NCBI RefSeq assembly: GCF_937616625.2
Contig: NC_065573.1
Location: 11,981,001-12,045,000, forward strand
DNA length: 64,000 bases
Direction: 5' to 3'
Source of the DNA: Mercurialis annua
Taxonomy: Eukaryota > Streptophyta > Magnoliopsida > Malpighiales > Euphorbiaceae
In this document: one piece after another, positions 1 to 12,496 of the stretch
Layout of the letters: every line of letters starts with the position of its first letter
Numbering within the stretch: the stretch's first letter is position 1
Position numbers and translations under genes: made by a program
Notes under the pieces: generated by a model
Seen by the model: only the letters and a program-made list of their open reading frames with translations
Database searches by the model: none
What the model was told of the DNA's origin: nothing

Positions 1-2563
1 GTCAAAGATTCAACTTTCATTGTCTTTTGATCCGTAGCCAACTTACTCCTTGTATAATAGAGGTTGTGCCTCTTGACTCCTATTATAATATTTATTATTC
101 TCGTAAATAGTTCGCACATCGTATCATAATACTAGTGTCTTTCGACTTTCTGTGCGACTATAACTATTGTCAATTCCTAATCATGCATGGACAATTTACC
201 TCGTGATTTCTCAGCCATCGAGGAACATAATCTGTATCTTGATCATGTTATATCATAACATATCTCTTTTAACATCTTATGAATAGTGCTAATGCTTTCA
301 CTATAGCCAATCATTCCTTTTCATCCCCACTTCCTATTTTACGTTGATTTGCCTAATCAACTTTTACACTTTCTTAATTGAATTCCATTGCCAATGCAAA
401 GATCATTGAAAAATCTTGCAGGCAACATTCACAGAATACTATGAAACTAAAGAAATTACTAATTTGTTTTATCATACTGATTACTTCCACTTGTTAACCA
501 CTTGAATCTTTCTCAAATCAACTAGATATCATTTAAGATTTCTAGTGTTTCCAAATTGTCACTTACATTTGGAGATCTTAACTTATTTCTGACGTTCTCT
601 CAGAATTTACAACACTAGTCGCACATATTGTGCATCTCCTTTTTTTATTAGTCACACGGACTCATTGCCCATTAACACCACTTCCAAAAATAATATAGGA
701 GTAGCTTAACTCTTTGTTCTTATATATCTCATAAGAACATTTGAGGTGTTCACTCGCTCCATGTTTACATCAGAACTAGTAGTATTCATACTACGTTCTA
801 CAACTCCACTTATACTTAGTTTTTTAAAAAAAAAATATCACTCGGATCTAATTTACGCTATCTCACGATAGACCTTAGTTTAACTTCTTTTGTGTCCACG
901 TTTAACAAACGTGTGAGACATATTTCTATTATACTTCTCTATCTCTCTTCGTGCAATACTCGTTTGCACTCTTATAATTATGTCTACTACTGACATCTTT
1001 ACTGTCAGTGTATCGTATCTCAATCACAATTGAGTTTAAATTAGTGACTTTACTTATACCATCGCCAGGTAAAGTCAAATTAACAATCATTCATATCGAT
1101 AACATGTTTCCATGTTACTCTTAATATCAATACACACTAATCGCTACTCATGTTTTCTCTTCTAATATAATAAGCGATTTACCTTACACTCGTACGCCTA
1201 TTTTATCGTAACTCGTTTTAATACGACGTTACTTTCTATATCACTTCCTTATCTCCCCATATATCTTTACTATATGTTGTGTCCCTTCACGGGTCTACAG
1301 TCATTTTCCTTTCGTTATCGCAGAGCTCTTATCTAGATATCTCTACTCTTAACATATTGTTTATCTCAAATTATGGCTTACTCAGAATCTTTCATTCATT
1401 ATGATGCATAACCTTCAAACTATGCATTCTTGGTCTGATAATGGCTAAGTAGTACCTCTTAGCTTTCTATCTATAGTCTTCTCGCTCACAGCTAAGAGTC
1501 ATTCTCAATGCTCTATAGCCATTACTACATTTAATTAACTGACTATCAACTTCTCGCTCTGTTCAAATCATTTCATATTAAAAATAAAACATATGTTTCA
1601 CATTTTCCACTTTTGGTCGGCCATACTTTACACATTTCTGGCCCAACATTCAAAATACACGTACTCTACATGTATATTCCGTCACCAGCCAGCCAAGACT
1701 TCATAGTCACAAGGCCCGGTTATCAGAATTTTCACAATTTGAAACCACTGTTTTTCAACAGTCTTCAAATTCATTACATATATATGGAGCTTACATTGTT
1801 AATCCTTAGTTAATTAAACTCAATACTTCATAATTTCATCACTTGCACTTTTGGCTTACTGCCAAAATTCACGCAAGTTTCTCATCTTACTTTCAAAAAT
1901 AACTATCGTCTACCTCTCTATTCGATGATCGCAACGGTTAAACTCTAGGTAACCGTCTTAGGAACATCATATTCCAAAATCAAACTGATCCAATGGTTCA
2001 ATTAAAAGTTATCAGGGTTTTACTATACCCTACCGGTTTTCAGACATCATCTGAAACTCACTTTATCAATAAACTATCTCCATCTACTACACCTTGAATA
2101 GTGTGTCTTTCACTTACCTTGAGTCTTCCTAACCTCAAATTATACTATTGCTAGTGAGAAATCGTGTATTTCTAACGCCTTAATCAACTAGTCGATTAGT
2201 ATATTTATCCCTCCTTTCTTACTCCTAGTGTCTCATGTTACAATGCCCTAGACATCTTATTTAGGAATATTCTTTTTCTTAACTTGTCGTAACTCAAATT
2301 ATATATCTATCCAATACAAGTTGTAATTCGTTTAACTACAACCATTTCTGTGCTTTTCTATCCATAACTTTTATTCTCCAACTTCCATTCTTGTATGCTT
2401 CTGTTTCTTGAGAATCGCTTACTACTTGATCTCGAGTACTTACTTTTGTTACAGAGTTCTGGACTAGGTATACATACAATAAAAATAAATTTGTTTGAAA
2501 TAATTCAATCATTTGCGCGCATTTTTAAAACAATTTGTTCAAAAACTCACTTTTTAAACATTT

Positions 2564-2613
2564 GCATAATTGTGCATAGGGTGATGACGTCTCATGTCTA
2601 GGCACAATTATGC
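2564..2613 (-). repeat. Perfect 12-bp inverted repeat in the element A leader
   Basis: Arms GCATAATTGTGC (2564-2575) and GCACAATTATGC (2602-2613) are perfect reverse complements around a 26-nt loop. In the sense of the element it sits about 430 nt downstream of the PBS. The same structure with one mismatch is kept in element B (59502-59513 and 59677-59688) around a much longer loop. This suggests a structured leader element, for example for packaging or dimerisation; that role is inference. Confidence 0.6.
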
Positions 2614-3040
2614 TTTTAAAATCATTTAAATGAATAACCATAACAAGTTATATCATTTGGTTTTGTAAGTTTTCTCCTGACCCTAAACTCTGTAACCAGT
2701 AAGATTTCTCCACTACTACTCCACTTCTCTGAATTCGTACTTCTTCTGTCAATCGTCTCCTTGTAGTACTATCGAATGAATTCGATAGTGTCTTCACGTT
2801 ATTTCCATGCTTGATACTCAAGCATTGCTATCGAGTCGTCTAGACCGCGCACACGCGTATATCGCAGTCTTATATCCCAAAAGGGAAGGCTGAGGACCTA
2901 TGAAACATAAGAACATGTGCAGAAGGCATGACTCCAATCCTATGTGCTGCATTAGTTCCTATGAGTACCTATGACATCTACCCCATACTTCATTTCATGT
3001 ATCAGCAATGTTTTTAAATTCTCGAGTACGAGAATCATTG

Positions 3041-3052
3041 CTCTGATACCAA
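3041..3052 (-). other. Primer-binding site of element A (tRNA-iMet type)
   Basis: On the minus strand this reads TGGTATCAGAGC, the complement of the plant initiator-Met tRNA 3' end. It lies three bases inside the LTR end at 3056. It fixes the orientation (minus) and marks 3056-6307 as the 5' LTR. Confidence 0.85.
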
Positions 3053-4751
3053 CTTTGTCACGATCCAAATTTATGGATCGCGACCGACGCTAGGGAATGG
3101 GAGTGGTTGCTCCAAAACCCGTAGCAAGCCAAAAAAACTTTATAAATTTCTTGCGTTTTAAAACATAAAAAGTTTTGCAACCTCGTTCCTGAAATACTTT
3201 TAACACTTTTATTAAAAACGCGATGGCAATTCAAGATGATATATTACCTATGATCTGTTTTCAGAAAACATCGTTAAAACCTTTCTCTCGTTTAACGAAA
3301 ACACATTTCTGAATAACGGGTTCATAAAACCCCGATTGTATTTCAAGAAAGTAGAGCGCAAACATCAATCTCATATGACATACTTGCTCTGTTTCCAATA
3401 CAATCCGAAAATGCTAAAATCATGAAACTAGTGTCTCTTTCACACAACTGGTTACAACATTTTAGAGAACACACAACTTTTCAATTATATACATATACAT
3501 TAGTTCAAATCAGAGTATATGAAAATAAGTTTGAACTGCTGTAAAAATAAAGATAGACTTCCCAGTACCCAACTACTTGCAGCTCTAAAGCTGACATTGA
3601 CTTCCGAAATTATCGTGGAAGTCAGACCTTGTACTTGATAACCTGAAAAGGTGAACATTGGGGAGGGTCAGAAATATAAATATTTTTGAGTGAGTTCACA
3701 TATTTACAATTGAATATTTAAATTGCAAATACATAAAACATTTGTATATGCAAAATATTACCAATTAGTCGATCCAGATGAAACCCTACAAGGTAGACTA
3801 TTATATGGGTCTCAACCTACACAACATGGACTTTAGACCGTGAACTGAATCACTGCCATCTAAGCTTGGTGTCTGTATTGTAATCGTGAAACTGCCATCA
3901 CAGTATTGCATGTGACAGTAACGTTACTGCCGTCTCAGACTGTTAAGTCAGGGTCGCTAGCACTTCCAACGCCCAATGACATTAACTGAACTCTATGTCT
4001 GACAAAGTCTCATATCTATCGTATTACTGATGATTAGACAGTCCTGTTGAAACCCAATAGGAGGTTTGTTCCAATGGATCTTTCATGGCATAATTATACT
4101 AGTGCGATTTGTTATTTAAAAACAGTTTAAACATGAATATTCAAAGGTAAAAACCATAATGTAAAACTCACAGAACGGATGTCCCCATTTTAAAACGTAA
4201 GCTCCCATCAAGCTCGTCAGTCAAACACGTTGGTGTTTGACTCGCTAGATCGACCACTCGTCGGATATAATTAAAATTCAAATGTCAAAACACATTAGAC
4301 ATTGAATTTCTAACTCTAGTCCAATTGTATAAACGATACACTCAAACAACTAATGTTTATAGACGACTCTATAAACAAACGTCTATATTAATCTTAATAT
4401 TGAACTTCTCGTTCAATATATAATACCACTCTTGGTATTAACTTATAATCCTTTTTAACATTAATCACTTTAATTAATGTAGGGCTTTATTAAAACATCA
4501 CATCGTTTTAATAACCCGACTATCCTCAAACGTCTAGATTCTTTAAAATCTTTTAAACGTCCTAGTCCACTTCTTAATAGTCCACGTAAATTCTTTTCAG
4601 ATCGATTAGAATGATCGGGATTAAATCAAACCAATTGAATCGAACCAATTGGATCGAACCCATTTAATCAAACAGGATCGAACTGAACCATTTTTGGTAA
4701 AATGTCTAAATTAGTCCCCTCGGCTAACTCATTGTTACCTTGTAAAATGTC

Positions 4752-4831
4752 CGCACAGTAGGCTTACTGTGCGTTCGCACCGTTTAGACAGTACTCACTT
4801 GTGCGTTCGCACAGTAGCTGTGCGTGCGCAC
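4752..4831. repeat. Dyad-motif cluster in LTR A
   Basis: GTGCGTTCGCAC occurs at 4769-4780 and 4801-4812, and GTGCGTGCGCAC at 4820-4831, with half-sites on both sides (about 4752-4760 and 4834-4841). The arms GTGCG/CGCAC are the core of the cluster motif in LTR B. It lies about 390-460 nt downstream of the LTR's TATA-like box. Confidence 0.7.
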
Positions 4832-5220
4832 AAGTGCGTACAGCCACGGAACTCCCGTTTTGGGCTTCCCCGACCTACTTCTGAACTCGAATCTCAATCC
4901 AAACATCAATACGACACTCAACTCAATCCAATTCCGCAATTTAAACTTTAAATCGATACGAATTCGATCGATTCGATACGGTCGACGTTATAAATTTAAT
5001 TATAACCCAAATTATTAATAACCGAATTCAAATTAACGGTTATTACCTCAAATACATGCGCATTATCGAAGAAATCAGAATCGGAACACGAAAATCAGAT
5101 CGAAAATTGCAAAACCTAATTTAGTTTAGGTTTTGCGCGTACACTGAGAGCAAGTAGCTCTCTGATCTCATTTGAAATAAAAATAAGGAGCTTCTGTACT
5201 CATTCCTGAAACTAATGGAT

Positions 5221-5231
5221 TTTTATATATA
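5221..5231 (-). promoter_or_regulatory. TATA-like box of LTR A
   Basis: The sense strand reads TATATATAAAA, about 1.08 kb into the LTR. Its position relative to the dyad cluster matches the TATA boxes of LTRs B and E. Confidence 0.45.
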
Positions 5232-5705
5232 CATATTGACTAAAGTACATTTTAGTACTAGCTCAATCATGCACTTTAACTATACTTTTAATTAGTCGTC
5301 CGTAGTCAAAACGGAGACTAATTCCAAATTCCGTGAAACTTTACTCAAAAATCTAATAAAATCTAAAATGAATAAAAATATAATTTTTATGCGAATCCGA
5401 CTTATATTTTAATTTTAATAAATCCGGAAAGATTTATTAGGTCAAAATCAGTCCCAGTTAAATAAAATTACTACGTCCAAATCTCATGAAAATTTGACAG
5501 TAGTTTCGTCATATTATTTCACGAATAAAGACAATAAAATTATTCGCTCGGGACGTATAAATTATTTTATTTTAATTTGGACTAACTAATTATATTTAAT
5601 TAGTTAAAAACTGAAATTAATTAAAGAAAAGAAATTAGGGACCAAACCATTCCTTTTTCATTTCTTTGCCTCCACTCCAGGCATATTCATTCTTCTTATC
5701 TTTTT

Positions 5706-5833
<128 letters not shown>

Positions 5834-6307
5834 TTAACTTATTTTCTTAAATTACTCATCGAGACTTCCGAGTTTCGACATTTTAATTTCGGGGTTTTAT
5901 CCGAAATAATAAAATCTCCAATTAAAGTGGAATATTGATATATTTATTATCAATATATTTTTATTTACGACGCCCAGTCATATTCTCTATTCTATCAGTC
6001 CAGTTCATATCCTTTTATTAAAATTCAAATTCCCGATTTAAATTTGGAACTCCTATTATTACGATATACCTTTAGAGATACGTATAAATTAAATTTACGT
6101 TTAAATTTAATTTATGTATTTCCAGTTCATTAAATCACTTCCCGTGATTTAAATTAATAATTTTAAATAGTCAAACTTGACTATTATCTTTCGACTATTA
6201 AACTTAGTGGTTTCGAATATTTTCTTTAATATTCGAAACCTCAAAATATTATTTTTAATATTTTGATTAGTTCAATTTGACCTCGTTTAAAATTACGGGG
6301 TATTACA

Positions 6308-6413
6308 GTCCCCTAACACCCTTCTTCTTTTGACGTGAGAGACCGACATCCCCTATGCTTAGGAATACTGCTCCTAGTCTTCGGCATAACCCCATGTCTG
6401 TACTGTCACAACC
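6308..6413. other. 106-bp spacer between elements A and E
   Basis: Unique-looking sequence between the outer edge of LTR A and the outer edge of element E. The five bases next to LTR A are GTCCC and those next to E are TGTAC. No gene or structure is seen. Confidence 0.6.
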
Positions 6414-8001
6414 CGAAATATCGAACAGCGACCGGCGCTAGGGAATGGGAGTGGTAGCTCCGAAACCCATAGCAAGCCTAACACCACTATAAACTTGCAA
6501 TCAAATCAAATAGCAATCATGCAAAACGTTTTCAGAAAAGCTTTTAAAACGATTTGCTTACAAACATCTATTCACATTCTGAAAACGATACATAGAAACT
6601 AGGTTCTTACAATGCGATGCCACATCAAGCACTGCCCTGTTTCGCACATCAAAAGAAAATGGTTTAAGCGCAGATGAAACTAAACAAGTTTTAAAACATT
6701 AGAGCGCAAGCCATACATAAAACCGTTCGATCACAAACCATATAAACATCTAGGACTAGACTGCTGCAGCGCTATCGATAGAAACTTTCCTTGTACATAC
6801 TCTAAACAGCCTTCTGTAGCAAGGATAGAAGTATGTCACGTCAAAAGATTTTTCACCTGGGAAGGAAAACTGTGAGGGGTCAGTATACGAGAATATACTG
6901 AATGAGTTTACACATTACTAAGGTATTATATAAATTAACATCGCATTTAAAATAAAACATATATTATAGTTCAAGTACTTGATCCAATCGAAACCCTAAT
7001 CCCAAACCAACCTGGACCAGGGTAGAATTCTTATTCAGAACAAACAAATATAATTTCTTAATCTTGATGGTAGGTTACGGGATAGTTCAACCATGTCAAC
7101 CATACCATCTGGTCGGGCACCGGGATAGTTCTACCAACATGCCTCATACCATCTTAATCCAACAATACATCAGAGTCCCAGGATAGTTCAACCGTGGCGA
7201 CTCGCTAGATACAGGCCGCGGGATAGTTCAACCATGCTGACTTTGTATCACATTCACAAATAATTAGAGTACTCTGATAAACGATCAATACAATTTCTAT
7301 TCATGACTTACCCGAACACTGGTGATCATACAGCGTATTGACGCCCAATAGGTAGCTCGTTTCCCCCGGATCATATACTAGTTTTCGCAGTCTATATAAT
7401 CGATAATACGATGCAAAAATTCATTTATATTGATAAAATGCTACAGCATGCGATGTAGTTTAATATCATACTTATAATATCAAAACTAGTTATTGCATAA
7501 TAATACACAAAAATAAAGTGTAACTCACAGCGAAAGCTATTTCCATATCCCCATACGTAAGCTCCAAATAAGTCGATCTTTTAAAGGTCCTCGTGTCTTG
7601 ATCCGGTTGGTGGTTGCCTTGCCGGATCTAGGAAACAAGCAAACATAACTCGAATAAGAATCTAACTCTAAAGACGTTCTAGACTCGAGATATACACTTA
7701 TACGTAACTCGTCTAGTTCTAACCGCGTCTAAACTCATATCAATCCATCTTTACTTATCGATCTTCGATACTCTTTCAATACGATATTAGGTTTACAACT
7801 TAAACCTTAACCTAAACGTCTAACTCCGTATATTAAAAGACTAATCATATGCTTCATGGTATATGTCCCAATTCCATTAAATTGAAATTCGTTAACTTCA
7901 AACAACTCAAAACATCAATCATTAAACTTTGGAACGTCAAAACAAATCCAAACGACCATGAAATGGTCCGGAATTGGTCCTGACACAACGTGAGGGCCTT
8001 C

Positions 8002-8034
8002 CTCACGTCGTGAAGCCCCCTCTCACGTCGTGAG
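8002..8034. repeat. Dyad motifs in the 3' LTR of E
   Basis: CTCACGTCGTGAA (8002-8014) and CTCACGTCGTGAG (8022-8034) have arms CTCACG/CGTGAG around a single T and are 20 bp apart. A degenerate half-site lies at about 7987. They correspond to the five-copy cluster at 24360-24453 in the partner LTR. Confidence 0.7.
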
Positions 8035-8225
8035 GACGTGACCTCCGACCTCTAATCCAATACTGACGTGTTTCCGACCTCCTAACACGTATCCAACATC
8101 AAAACGACACCCCAAACAATCATAAACATAGTAAAAACACTTAAAACGGATCGAATACGCGATAACAGTACAATTTCGCCGTAACCTAACATTTATATCC
8201 AAAAACCTACCAAATTAAACCAAAC

Positions 8226-8856
8226 TGATAAATCACCGAAAATCCGTGGTAGATCTATGCCGGAAGCGTCACCTGAAATCCATAAACAACGGTCAGAAGG
8301 AATGCCAGAGGAGGTCTTTGGGCGTTTGCTCCGACGCTCAAGTCAGCGTTTTTAGTAGGGAAAAGAAGAGAGAAAAGAAAGAGATAATATTAAGTGGGTA
8401 GAAAAAGAAGTACCTTAGGGTTTTCTCATAATGTGACTTATATAGAAGATTTTGGTGACCCTATTTCCCTTGTTCGACAAGTCATATTTTTCATATCTCG
8501 GTACTAAAGGTAAGACCTTTCATGGTAGAGATATAAAATACGGGTAGGTTGTACCTCGGTATTTGTATCTCGGAATTCGGATGCGAACGCGGGAGAGCAA
8601 ATAATGTTTGCCATTATCTCGGCTTATTGTTTGGCCTAATTCTTGTGTATCTGTTACACCTGTATGAGTTTTATCATGTAATGACGGTATCTCGGTCCGT
8701 GTTATTAGAGTTATCATGTTTTTGTGGTATCTTGGTCCGGGTTATTTATTATGTAATAACGGTATCTCGGTCCATATCATTGGTCGGTTCACTTAGCGAC
8801 ATCCCATCTCAGTGAGGCTGCTTCTCTCCCTTAATATGTTACCTACTACGTTATCA
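8226..8856 (-). mobile_element. 3' LTR of the nested Tat-like element (631 bp)
   Basis: The sense strand starts TGATAACGTAG at 8856 and ends GGTGATTTATCA at 8226. It holds about three imperfect copies of a 'ggtatctcggtccg' motif (8690-8780). Its first 48 bp match 13243-13290 at 45 of 48 positions. Its last 235 bp (8226-8460) match 10180-10414 in inverse orientation. Confidence 0.7.
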
Positions 8857-8874
8857 CTAGTCCCCCCCCCAGTG
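8857..8874 (-). other. Polypurine tract of the Tat-like element
   Basis: The minus strand reads CACTGGGGGGGGGACTAG directly before the LTR start TGATAACG. This is the expected position of the plus-strand primer and supports the minus orientation. Confidence 0.65.
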
Positions 8875-8969
8875 TATCGGATATTTATGTCCGTGTTGCC
8901 TTTTTTGATATTACGCTAGTATTTTGGCGGGAAATCAGTTTTTACGGTTTTATGCAAGTAGTTCAGCAT

Positions 8970-9270
8970 TTAAGCTTATCTCGGAAGGCGTATATCCTTA
9001 TTCAGAACGGCTGGAAAGCCTTATCTATGATGGCTGTAGGCCTTATCTCGGAAGGCTTATAGCCTTATCTAGGACGGGGTTAATGTCTTATCTCGGAAGG
9101 CTTATAGCCTTATCTAGGACGGCCGTAAGGCCTTATCTCGGAAGGCTTATAGCCTTATTTAGGACGACCGTACTCGGAAGGTTTATAGCCTTATCTAGGA
9201 CGGCCGTAAGACCTTATCTCGGAAGGCTCATAGCCTTATCTAGGACCGCCGTAAGGCCTTATCACAGAAG
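8970..9270. repeat. Minisatellite, about 45-bp units
   Basis: Tandem units of about 45 bp built from two related halves ('ccttatctcggaaggctta' and 'ccttatctaggacggccgt'). About six partly decayed units are visible. The frame open across this block is a translation of the repeat and not a gene. Confidence 0.85.
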
Positions 9271-9629
9271 GACAAATTCTTATCTTGTACGGCCGGAGCC
9301 TTATCTTGGACGGCCGGAGCCTTATCTTGGACGGCCGAAGCCTTACTAGGACGGCCGAAACCTTATCATGGACGGCCGAAGCCTTATCTTGGACAGTCGA
9401 AGCCTTGCTAGGACGGCCGAAGCCTTGCTAGGACGGCCGAAGCCTTACTTGGATGGCCGAAGCCTTGCTAGGACGGCCGAAACCTTTCTTGGACGGCCGA
9501 AGCCTTGCTAGGACGGCCGAATCCTTCCTTGGATGGCCGAAGCCTTTCTTGGACGGCCGAAGCCTTACTAGGACGGCCGAAGCCTTTCTTGGATGGCCGA
9601 AGCCTTACTAGGACGGCCGAATCCTTACT
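9271..9629. repeat. Minisatellite, 20-21-bp units (about 17 copies)
   Basis: Units of the form GGACGGCCGAAGCCTTACTA, with GCTA/ACTA/CTTG variants at the end. They look derived from one half of the neighbouring 45-bp unit. The core GGACGGCCG carries the palindrome CGGCCG. Confidence 0.9.
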
Positions 9630-9638
9630 GTTAAGCGG

Positions 9639-9890
9639 CCAAGATCTTGGTCTTATATCGATGTCGTACCCTTAGGTCTTGGTCTGATAACGATGCCGTA
9701 CCTTTATACCGTGGTTCCATCGCCCGAGGTCTTGGTCTTATATCGATGCCGTACCCTTAGGTCTTGGTCTTATAACGATGCCGTACCTTTATACCGGGGT
9801 TTCATCGCCCGAGGTCTTGGTCTTATATTGATGCAGTACCCTTAGGTCTTGGTCTTATAACGATGCCGTACCTTTATACCGGGGTCTTGA
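9639..9890. repeat. Minisatellite, 85-bp units (about 3 copies)
   Basis: Each unit has two copies of 'ggtcttggtcttata(t/a)cgatgccgtacc' followed by 'tttataccggggtttcatcgcccga'. Units differ by a few substitutions. Together with the two preceding blocks this forms a run of tandem repeats just inside the PPT. Confidence 0.85.
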
Positions 9891-10179
9891 TCTAACATAG
9901 AGGCTGCTTCGCCCCTGTGTTACACGTTGTAGAAGAGTTACGCTAAAACAAATATTCAGAGTATTATTCTAATCATGTACCATTTAAATCATTCATAGTT
10001 ATAATTTTTTGAAAAATGCACTTTTAACTAATAAGCATAACCAATTTTACGGGGTCACTAGATAAAAATCAAGTCCATCATCTCATCATATAACACCTTG
10101 AAATTTTAAAAAAAATAAAAACGCTGACTTGAGTCACATAAAGGCGGGAAAATAGCCTCATCTAGATACGACCTCACCA

Positions 10180-10414
10180 GGTCACCAAAATCTTCTATAT
10201 AAGTCACATTATGAGAAAACCCTAAGATACCTCTTTTTCTACCCACTTAATATTATCTCTTTATTTTCTCTCTTCTTTCCCCTACTAAAAACGCTGACTT
10301 AAGCGTCGGAGCGAACACCCGGAGACCCCCTCTGGCTTTCCTTCTGACCGTTGTTTATGGATTTCAGGTGACGCTTCTGGCATAGATCTACCACGGATTT
10401 TTGGTGATTTATCA
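10180..10414 (+). repeat. Inverted copy of the Tat-like LTR end
   Basis: This is an inverse copy of 8226-8460, both 235 bp and clearly related along their length, ending GGTGATTTATCA at 10414. Upstream similarity to the LTR fades quickly. It is followed after two bases by a PBS-like sequence, so this is the U5 end of an LTR pointing the opposite way from the element termini. Confidence 0.75.
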
Positions 10415-10416
10415 CT

Positions 10417-10434
10417 TGGCGCCGTCTGTGGGAA
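10417..10434 (+). other. PBS-like site (plus strand)
   Basis: TGGCGCCGTCTGTGGGAA, two bases after an LTR end. The first eight bases match the complement of the plant tRNA-Asp CCA end; the rest does not, so I do not assign the tRNA. This form of PBS is common in plant Ty3/gypsy Tat-type elements. Confidence 0.6.
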
Positions 10435-11667
10435 ACATATTTTCCCCATTTTCGTTGGTTACTGTTCATGGGTTACCTGATGCCGAAATAATGAAGATGA
10501 AGATCGGTCAACGGGTTTGGCCTGAGATGAAGAACGTGTAATTGCCATCTGATATTAACTTCAAAACCGAATAAGCTAAGTTATCTTTCCTTTAAAACTT
10601 TCTCTCTAACAACGGTTGAAATATAACTATGTCTAATCGATCTAAGGGTGTGTACATGAAATCAAAGTAGGAACAATGTTTCCAGAAAAGATTATGAGCA
10701 AAACGGACAAACTCGATTTCAGGAAGAAGCCTAAGTCTCATGTTGCCGAGTAAAAATGAATGAAAATATGATGATCCGTCTTCTATCCTAACTGGGTCGA
10801 CCGCAAAAATGAGAAACCAGCAATAAGCTTCCAGCAAAATGAAAAGTGGGGGCCTGAGTCGCAGTAGGTGAGCTCTAGTAAGAAGGACTCCGATCTGTAC
10901 TCTTTGAGCATGGAAAGCTGGTTGACAATTCATAGGTCTAGAAGCCGAACCGCTCTCTCCCCTGCTTCTAATTGGACCGCTTTCTCGGTTTCTGATGGGT
11001 CGGAAAATGGTCAAAGGCCGTGATAAATTGACATTTCAAAGAGATCTCTGGTTTGTGAGAAAAACTCTTTTCACCCGATTAGTTTATGATCCAAAAAAAA
11101 AGATAAGAAGAAGACCGGTGGAAAGGAGCCGGAGTTCCATTACCAATGAGAGGCGATGCAATCTGCGATCCGGGATAAAACCTGATTTTTTTTAAGGAGC
11201 CAGAGATACCATCTGAAATGGAAGAGAGGGGTCAGTTCCGTTTCTGAAAAAGAAAAGTGTTGTTTTTCAGAGATCTCCTTCAATCCTCATGTGGGTTAAA
11301 CCCCAAAATGACAGTGAATCGTTTTCTTTCATCTGCGAGCAATGGTTAGGGTGTCTAACCTATTTATCACTTTGAGTTCTAGAAACCATTTTGGCATCCA
11401 TTATTCCATACCCAGATCCCCAAATGCCCAACTAAAATTTGTGGCCAATAAATGCCTTAAACCTGAGTATATCAATCTCAAAATCAGACAATCTCAACAA
11501 GGTAGGAAAGCTTTCTGGTTTCGATGACGTCATCAAGTGACAATGGTGATGGTGGAAAGGTTTTACTTGACCTGAATAGGCCCGAACTGGTCTGTAGAAC
11601 GCACTTCTCCGGAGCAGAGTGAGAAATTGGTTGAGAAAGGCCAAGAGTTTGTTTTTCCTCAAAACAG
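10435..11667 (+). other. Interior of the inverted block, no recognisable gene
   Basis: Follows the plus-strand PBS, where gag would be expected. Only short open stretches are present (for example 10995-11195, rich in Lys/Arg), and none resembles gag. I see nothing else that can be named. Confidence 0.4.
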
Positions 11668-11789
11668 GCGAACAAGTTTAACTTAGATTTCCCAGAGGAA
11701 ATCGGAATGCTGGAGGAGCAACTATTACGCGGTAATCAGGAGGTGATAACATTATTATTGAGAAGGAGACGTGATCAATCACCATATCT
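11668..11789 (+). pseudogene. Exon-like segment, possibly captured host sequence
   Basis: A 122-bp open segment is bordered by a pyrimidine-rich acceptor (tttttcctcaaaacag) and a good donor (GTAAGT at 11790). The encoded peptide begins ANKFNLDFPEEIGMLEEQLL and ends in an Arg-rich stretch. I do not recognise the protein. The sequence after it (11790-13242) reads like AT-rich plant intron sequence. It may be a gene fragment picked up by the retroelement, or chance. Confidence 0.25.
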
Positions 11790-12190
11790 GTAAGTTTCCC
11801 TATATGACATAACTTTTAAACTCTGATTTTCTAGAGGTCTCATAACTGATAAGGAGAGTTCAAATTGATTGCAAATGTTATAGGATGGCCATAAATTGTT
11901 GACATACTTATGCATATATGATTTTACAGCCAAGGGTTAGGACATTAGAAATGTGTCTTTTGATAAGTGGTTATTTGTTGTCTGACACTTTGCACTCGGT
12001 GTATCGAGTATAGCCGTGTGGTGTATATATCAGTTTTGACTTTCTAAAGTGTTTATTGTTCTGCACAATATTTGGAATCTGAAGCATGAATTTGGTTTTC
12101 ATTTGATAGAATGTTACATGTCTATATTGGGTGTCTGATTTTAATCGCTTGTGATTGAATGGATTTTGGTAATATGCATAGTGTATTAAC

Positions 12191-12496
12191 CAGTGTTTTA
12201 AAAACCGAACCGGTGGCTGAACCGGTGAGGTCATCAGTTTCCGGTTCAACCGGTTTAACCGGTTCAATGACCGGTTCAACCGGTTTAATAAATTTAAAAA
12301 AATTTGATAAAAATTCTGTTTGACCGGTTTTTTACCTGTCCAATCCGGTTCAATACCCGGTTTTTTACCGGTTCATACCAGTTCAATCCGGTCCAATCCG
12401 GTCCAACCAAAAAATCCGGTTTTTTGCCTTTTCAGACCGGACCACTGACCGGTTCGCGGTTCAACCGGCCGGTCCGGTCCGGTTTTTAAAACACTG
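12191..12496. mobile_element. hAT-type MITE (306 bp)
   Basis: Terminal inverted repeats CAGTGTTTTAAAAACCG and its complement are flanked by a perfect 8-bp target duplication GTATTAAC (12183-12190 and 12497-12504). The body is made of many copies of ACCGGTT-like motifs in both orientations. No coding capacity. The 8-bp duplication and CAGTG ends are diagnostic of the hAT superfamily. Confidence 0.93.

Larger units (their letters stand above)
1..3055 (-). mobile_element. Interior of LTR retrotransposon A (non-coding, truncated by window edge)
   Basis: T/C-rich on the plus strand and purine-rich on the minus (sense) strand, with no open frame resembling gag or pol. It lies directly inside the PBS and 5' LTR at 3041-6307, so it is the start of the interior of a minus-strand element whose 3' LTR is off the left edge. 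About 2440-2700 is clearly homologous to the same part of element B (about 59390-59760), which shows that the two belong to one family. No gene is seen here. Confidence 0.75.

Noticed and set aside
8924..9349. 141-codon open frame with repeated LGRLIALSRT
   Set aside because: Translation of the 45-bp and 20-bp minisatellites; the repeat length being a multiple of three keeps it open.
10592..11014. 140-codon frame on the minus strand
   Set aside because: No recognisable domain, inside a rearranged retroelement; likely chance.
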